In this document: positions 61,410-64,000 of the stretch, one piece after another
Layout: every line of letters begins with the position of its first letter
Position numbering within the stretch: position 1 is the first letter of the stretch
Assembly (NCBI RefSeq): GCF_009765965.1
Contig: NZ_LMUL01000014.1
Coordinates: 175,864 to 239,863, forward strand
Source: Caulobacter sp. S45
GTDB lineage: Bacteria > Pseudomonadota > Alphaproteobacteria > Caulobacterales > Caulobacteraceae
Reading direction: 5' to 3'
DNA length: 64,000 nt
Translations under genes and position numbers: made by a program
Notes under the pieces: generated by a model
What the model saw: the letters and a program-made list of their open reading frames with translations, nothing else
The model's database searches: none
Told to the model about the DNA's origin: nothing

Positions 61410-62236
61410 GCGGCCTGGTCGACCTGCCCGGCCGCCTTACGCCGCGCACGCAGGTACAGGGCGGCGAAGGCGTCGAGCTGGCGGACCTCCAACGCCCCGT
61501 CCTTCACCATTTCCAGCCCCGCCGACAGGGTGGAGGCGACGAAGGAGGCGCGGCTCGGGCCGGGCTGGTCCGCATTGGCGACGTCGGGCGCCACCGCATG
61601 CAGGTCGGTCCACTGGTCCAGCGACGGGAGCAACTCGCGCAGCCGGTCGCGCGCGGCCTCCAGCGGATAGGCCTCGACGCGGGCCTGGGCGGTGTAGCGC
61701 CGCGCGGTCTGGCGCACGCGTTGATCCGCATAGGCTGAGATCAACGCGTAGAGATCGCCTTCCGGCGGCCCCAGCGCCTGCACCACCCGCGCCTCCGGGT
61801 CGCCACGGCCGAACACGTCCAGCCCGAACCGTGGCAGACGCTTCAAGGTGTCGGCCGCCCCGCGCATGGCGTCGAGCTTGGCGAGCCGAAAGGCCAGGGC
61901 CTCGGCCAGCTCCTCCGCCGGCAGTTCGTCATCGTCCGACTTGCGGGGCTTGGGCAGCAGCAGCCGGGATTTTAGGTAGGTCAGCCAGGCCGCCATCACC
62001 AGGTATTCAGCCGCCAGCGCGAACCGCCGATGGCGCTGGCTCTCCACGAAGGCCAGATACTGTTCCGCCAAACGGGCGACGGAGATCTTGAGCAGGTCCA
62101 CCTTCTGCCCGCGGGCCAGCGCCAGCAGCAGGTGCAGCGGTCCCTCGAACCCGTCCAGCGCCAGGACCAGGGCGTCGCCCTGGTCCGAGGCCGCCTCGGC
62201 CACCTCGAAGTCCAGCGCGGTCTGGAAGGCGTTCAC
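61406..62236 (-). CDS. scpA: Segregation and condensation protein ScpA
   Basis: The 276-residue kleisin bridges SMC heads in chromosome condensation. Its N-terminal SMC-binding part has LDGFEGPLHLLLALARGQKV, DLLKISVARLAEQYLAFVES and FALAAEYLVMAAWLTYLKSR; the C-terminal winged helix ends with LEVRQLDAFAALYLRARRK. The start is a GTG overlapping the nagZ stop (GTGA). The frame is open far upstream through nagZ but without homology. nagZ-scpA-scpB is a conserved alphaproteobacterial order. Confidence 0.94.
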   Translation of the reverse strand: MNAFQTALDFEVAEAASDQGDALVLALDGFEGPLHLLLALARGQKVDLLKISVARLAEQYLAFVESQRHRRFALAAEYLVMAAWLTYLKSRLLLPKPRKSDDDELPAEELAEALAFRLAKLDAMRGAADTLKRLPRFGLDVFGRGDPEARVVQALGPPEGDLYALISAYADQRVRQTARRYTAQARVEAYPLEAARDRLRELLPSLDQWTDLHAVAPDVANADQPGPSRASFVASTLSAGLEMVKDGALEVRQLDAFAALYLRARRKAAGQVDQAA

Positions 62237-63291
62237 GCGGTGCGCGCCTCGAGCCGCCCGTCCAGGCCCAGATCGGCCAGCCGCGCCTCGGCGGCTTCGG
62301 GGTCGAACGGCTGGCTGCGACGGGACGGCGCGCGGGCGGCCTCGGCGCGCTCGGCGGCGCGCCCAGTCAGCTCGCCGCAATGTTCGGCGATCACCTTCAG
62401 CTCGGCCATCAGGTCGCGCACCGGCTCGCCCACCAGCGCGCCGTTGCCATGCAGCACCACGTCGCAGCCAGCCTGTAGCGACCGGCGAGTGCGCTCGACG
62501 AGGTCGCCGCCCAGCGCCTTCATCGACAGGTCGTCCGACATCAGCAGGCCGTCGAAGCCGATATGCCCCCGGATCACCGTTTCGATGACCCGGTGGGAGA
62601 TGGTCGCGCAATGCTCCGGATCGACGTCGGCGTAGACCACGTGCGCCGTCATCGCCATCGGCGCGTCGGCGAGCGCCCGGAAGGGTTGGAAATCGGTTCC
62701 CTCCAGCTCTGCTAGCGAAGTCCCCACCCGGGGGAGCGCCACGTGGCTGTCGACCCGCGCGCGACCGTGACCTGGGATATGCTTGACCACGGGTGCGACG
62801 CCGCCAGCCATCAAGCCGTCCATCGCCGCCCGCCCCAAGACCGAAACCACCTCGGGATGATCGCCGAACGCCCGTTCGCCGATGACCCCATGCGCGCCGG
62901 GATGCAGCAGGTCCACGCACGGCGCGCAGTCCGCGTCCAAGCCGAGCGCGCTCAGTTCGTGGGCGAGCAGTCGATGGTTCAGCCAGACCGCCTCGCGCGC
63001 CGTATCGGGCGCATGGGCGTAGAGCTGGCCGAACAGGGCGGCCGGGCGGCGCAGACGGGCCAGCGGCGGCCTCAGGCGCTGAACCAACCCGCCTTCCTGA
63101 TCGACGAAGACCTGGATGTCCTCATCGTCGGCCGCCGCGCGCAGGTCGGCGACCAACCGGCGGGTCTGATCGGCGCCGACGATGTTGCGGGCGAACAGGA
63201 TGAAGCCCCAAGGCTTCACGGCCCGGAAGAAGGCCGCTTCCTCACGCAGGAGTTGGGGGCCCGCGCAGCCCAGGATGCAGGCGGCGCTCAA
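62233..63291 (-). CDS. nagZ: Beta-N-acetylhexosaminidase NagZ
   Basis: The 352-residue GH3 enzyme removes GlcNAc from anhydromuropeptides in cell-wall recycling. KHIPGHGRARVDSHVALPRV holds the mobile-loop Asp-His dyad and LLMSDDLSMKAL the nucleophilic Asp. FVDQEGGLVQRL (substrate binding) is present. The length is typical of cytoplasmic NagZ and there is no signal peptide. It starts four bases after the SPOR gene stop. Confidence 0.94.
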   Translation of the reverse strand: MSAACILGCAGPQLLREEAAFFRAVKPWGFILFARNIVGADQTRRLVADLRAAADDEDIQVFVDQEGGLVQRLRPPLARLRRPAALFGQLYAHAPDTAREAVWLNHRLLAHELSALGLDADCAPCVDLLHPGAHGVIGERAFGDHPEVVSVLGRAAMDGLMAGGVAPVVKHIPGHGRARVDSHVALPRVGTSLAELEGTDFQPFRALADAPMAMTAHVVYADVDPEHCATISHRVIETVIRGHIGFDGLLMSDDLSMKALGGDLVERTRRSLQAGCDVVLHGNGALVGEPVRDLMAELKVIAEHCGELTGRAAERAEAARAPSRRSQPFDPEAAEARLADLGLDGRLEARTA

Positions 63292-63295
63292 GGCG

Positions 63296-64000
63296 TCAGC
63301 CCTTGACGATGCAGGTCTTGCCCTTGGCCTTCAGCGCGTCGCAGAAGGTGCGGGCGTCGGCGTGGGAGGCGAAGCCGGACACCCAGGTGCGGAACAGGGT
63401 CTTGCCGTCGTGCTGCAGCGGTTCGACATGGCGCGCCTTGCCCGTCATGTGGCCCGCCATGGCCGAAGCCACGTCGGTGTAACCCTTTTGCGCCAGGGCA
63501 CCGGAAGAAAAGGCGCCGATCTGGACCACGGAAACGCCGGCCGTGACCGAGGCGGCGGTGGAGGCCCCAGCCCTCAAGGCGGGCTTGGCCTCGGGCTTGT
63601 GCGCCAGCGCCGGCATGCGCGCAGGTGTCGCCGTGGCGATCTCGTCGCTGGAAGCCGTGTCGGCGGCGGAAGCACGGGTCATTCCGGCGGCGGCGACCTC
63701 GGACTCGTCCAGCACGGGCGCGGCATGGGCCTTGATCGGCGCATGAACCTGAGCCGCCGTGGCGGCGGCCTTGGCCGGCGGGAGGCCGGCGGTTTTCACC
63801 GCTTCGGCTTCAGTGGGCGTCGAACGCAGCGCGGGGTTCGGGATCGGCTTCGCCAAGAGCGCCAGGGTGGAGGGCTTGGGCGCCGGACGTGGCGCGGGCT
63901 GTTCCGCCGCTGGGGTGAAGCTCGGGGCGGCGACGGCGTTCTTCGCCGGAGCGCCCGCCCCTGCCTCGTTATAGACATCCATATTGGCGGGCGGCGGGTT
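63296..64000 (-). CDS. SPOR-domain protein, 5' end outside window
   Basis: The frame stays open to the window edge; about 235 residues are visible. The visible part is a long Ala/Pro/Lys-rich, probably disordered region (about 160 residues). A C-terminal SPOR domain follows (VVQIGAFSSGALAQKGYTDV, LFRTWVSGFASHADARTFCD, LKAKGKTCIVKG) that binds denuded septal peptidoglycan. Such proteins are usually anchored in the inner membrane by an N-terminal helix that would lie beyond 64000. The ATG at 63982 is in frame but is probably internal. It lies directly upstream of nagZ. Confidence 0.85.
   Translation of the reverse strand, partial: NPPPANMDVYNEAGAGAPAKNAVAAPSFTPAAEQPAPRPAPKPSTLALLAKPIPNPALRSTPTEAEAVKTAGLPPAKAAATAAQVHAPIKAHAAPVLDESEVAAAGMTRASAADTASSDEIATATPARMPALAHKPEAKPALRAGASTAASVTAGVSVVQIGAFSSGALAQKGYTDVASAMAGHMTGKARHVEPLQHDGKTLFRTWVSGFASHADARTFCDALKAKGKTCIVKG

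Overview
The window is high-GC (roughly two thirds G+C by eye) chromosomal DNA of an alphaproteobacterium. The gene set points to Caulobacterales, in the Caulobacter/Phenylobacterium range: a fused IspDF, an adjacent NtrY/NtrX pair, a MucR-type regulator, a lipoyl-bearing pyruvate dehydrogenase E1-beta, UPF0262, DUF2948, a COQ10-like protein, and a tRNA-His without G-1. Genus-level assignment is an inference. Almost everything is core genome. I see no phage, plasmid, insertion sequence, integrase, CRISPR array or secondary-metabolite cluster.

Layout, first half. 1-10.7 kb: the end of the ribosomal protein/RNA polymerase cluster (rplA 3' end, rplJ, rplL, rpoB, rpoC), with terminator hairpins after rplA, rplL and rpoC and a long rplJ leader. 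A large inverted repeat separates rpoC from the convergent folD-ispDF pair. 13.0-20.1 kb: ntrY-ntrX-D-amino acid aminotransferase-hfq-hflX, convergent with mazG. 20.2-24.4 kb: a looser patch with a DUF1176 protein, a possible 27-residue lipoprotein, a HlyIII-family membrane protein, a DUF5996 protein and an unusual acyl-carrier-like membrane protein. 24.4-28.4 kb: tmk-holB-tatD-metallo-hydrolase (minus strand) and rlpA. 28.5-31.4 kb: tRNA-Ser, mucR, a diiron ferritin-like protein and a glutathione S-transferase.

Layout, second half. 31.4-36.8 kb: pyrE-pdxJ-acpS-lepB-rnc-era-recO, tightly coupled by stop/start overlaps. 36.8-41.1 kb: a GT87-like membrane protein, a 55-residue acidic protein, parC and a CinA-C protein. 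41.1-51.5 kb (minus strand): eno-ftsB-pdhA-pdhB-csaA-pdhC-lpd-2OG oxygenase-lipA-COQ10, followed by a lower-GC LprI-like gene. 51.6-54.8 kb: a glycine-zipper protein, tRNA-His, exbB-exbD-tonB and tRNA-Phe. 54.9-64 kb: yacG, an RNase G-like gene, maf, a low-molecular-weight phosphatase, UPF0262, hisD, DUF2948, murA, scpB, scpA, nagZ and a SPOR protein cut by the window end.

Functional logic. The blocks serve gene expression (RNAP, Hfq, HflX, RNase III, Era, RNase G), redox and nitrogen sensing (NtrYX), central carbon flux into acetyl-CoA (Eno, PDH, LipA), envelope and division (FtsB, MurA, NagZ, RlpA, SPOR, TonB system) and DNA replication/segregation (Tmk, HolB, ParC, ScpAB). I found no clear undescribed multi-gene system. 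The least explained items are the Ser-less ACP-like membrane protein at 23.5-24.3 kb, the diiron/GST pair at 29.7-31.4 kb, the paired palindromic repeats, the RNA structures upstream of rpoB and the two unrecognised very small proteins.
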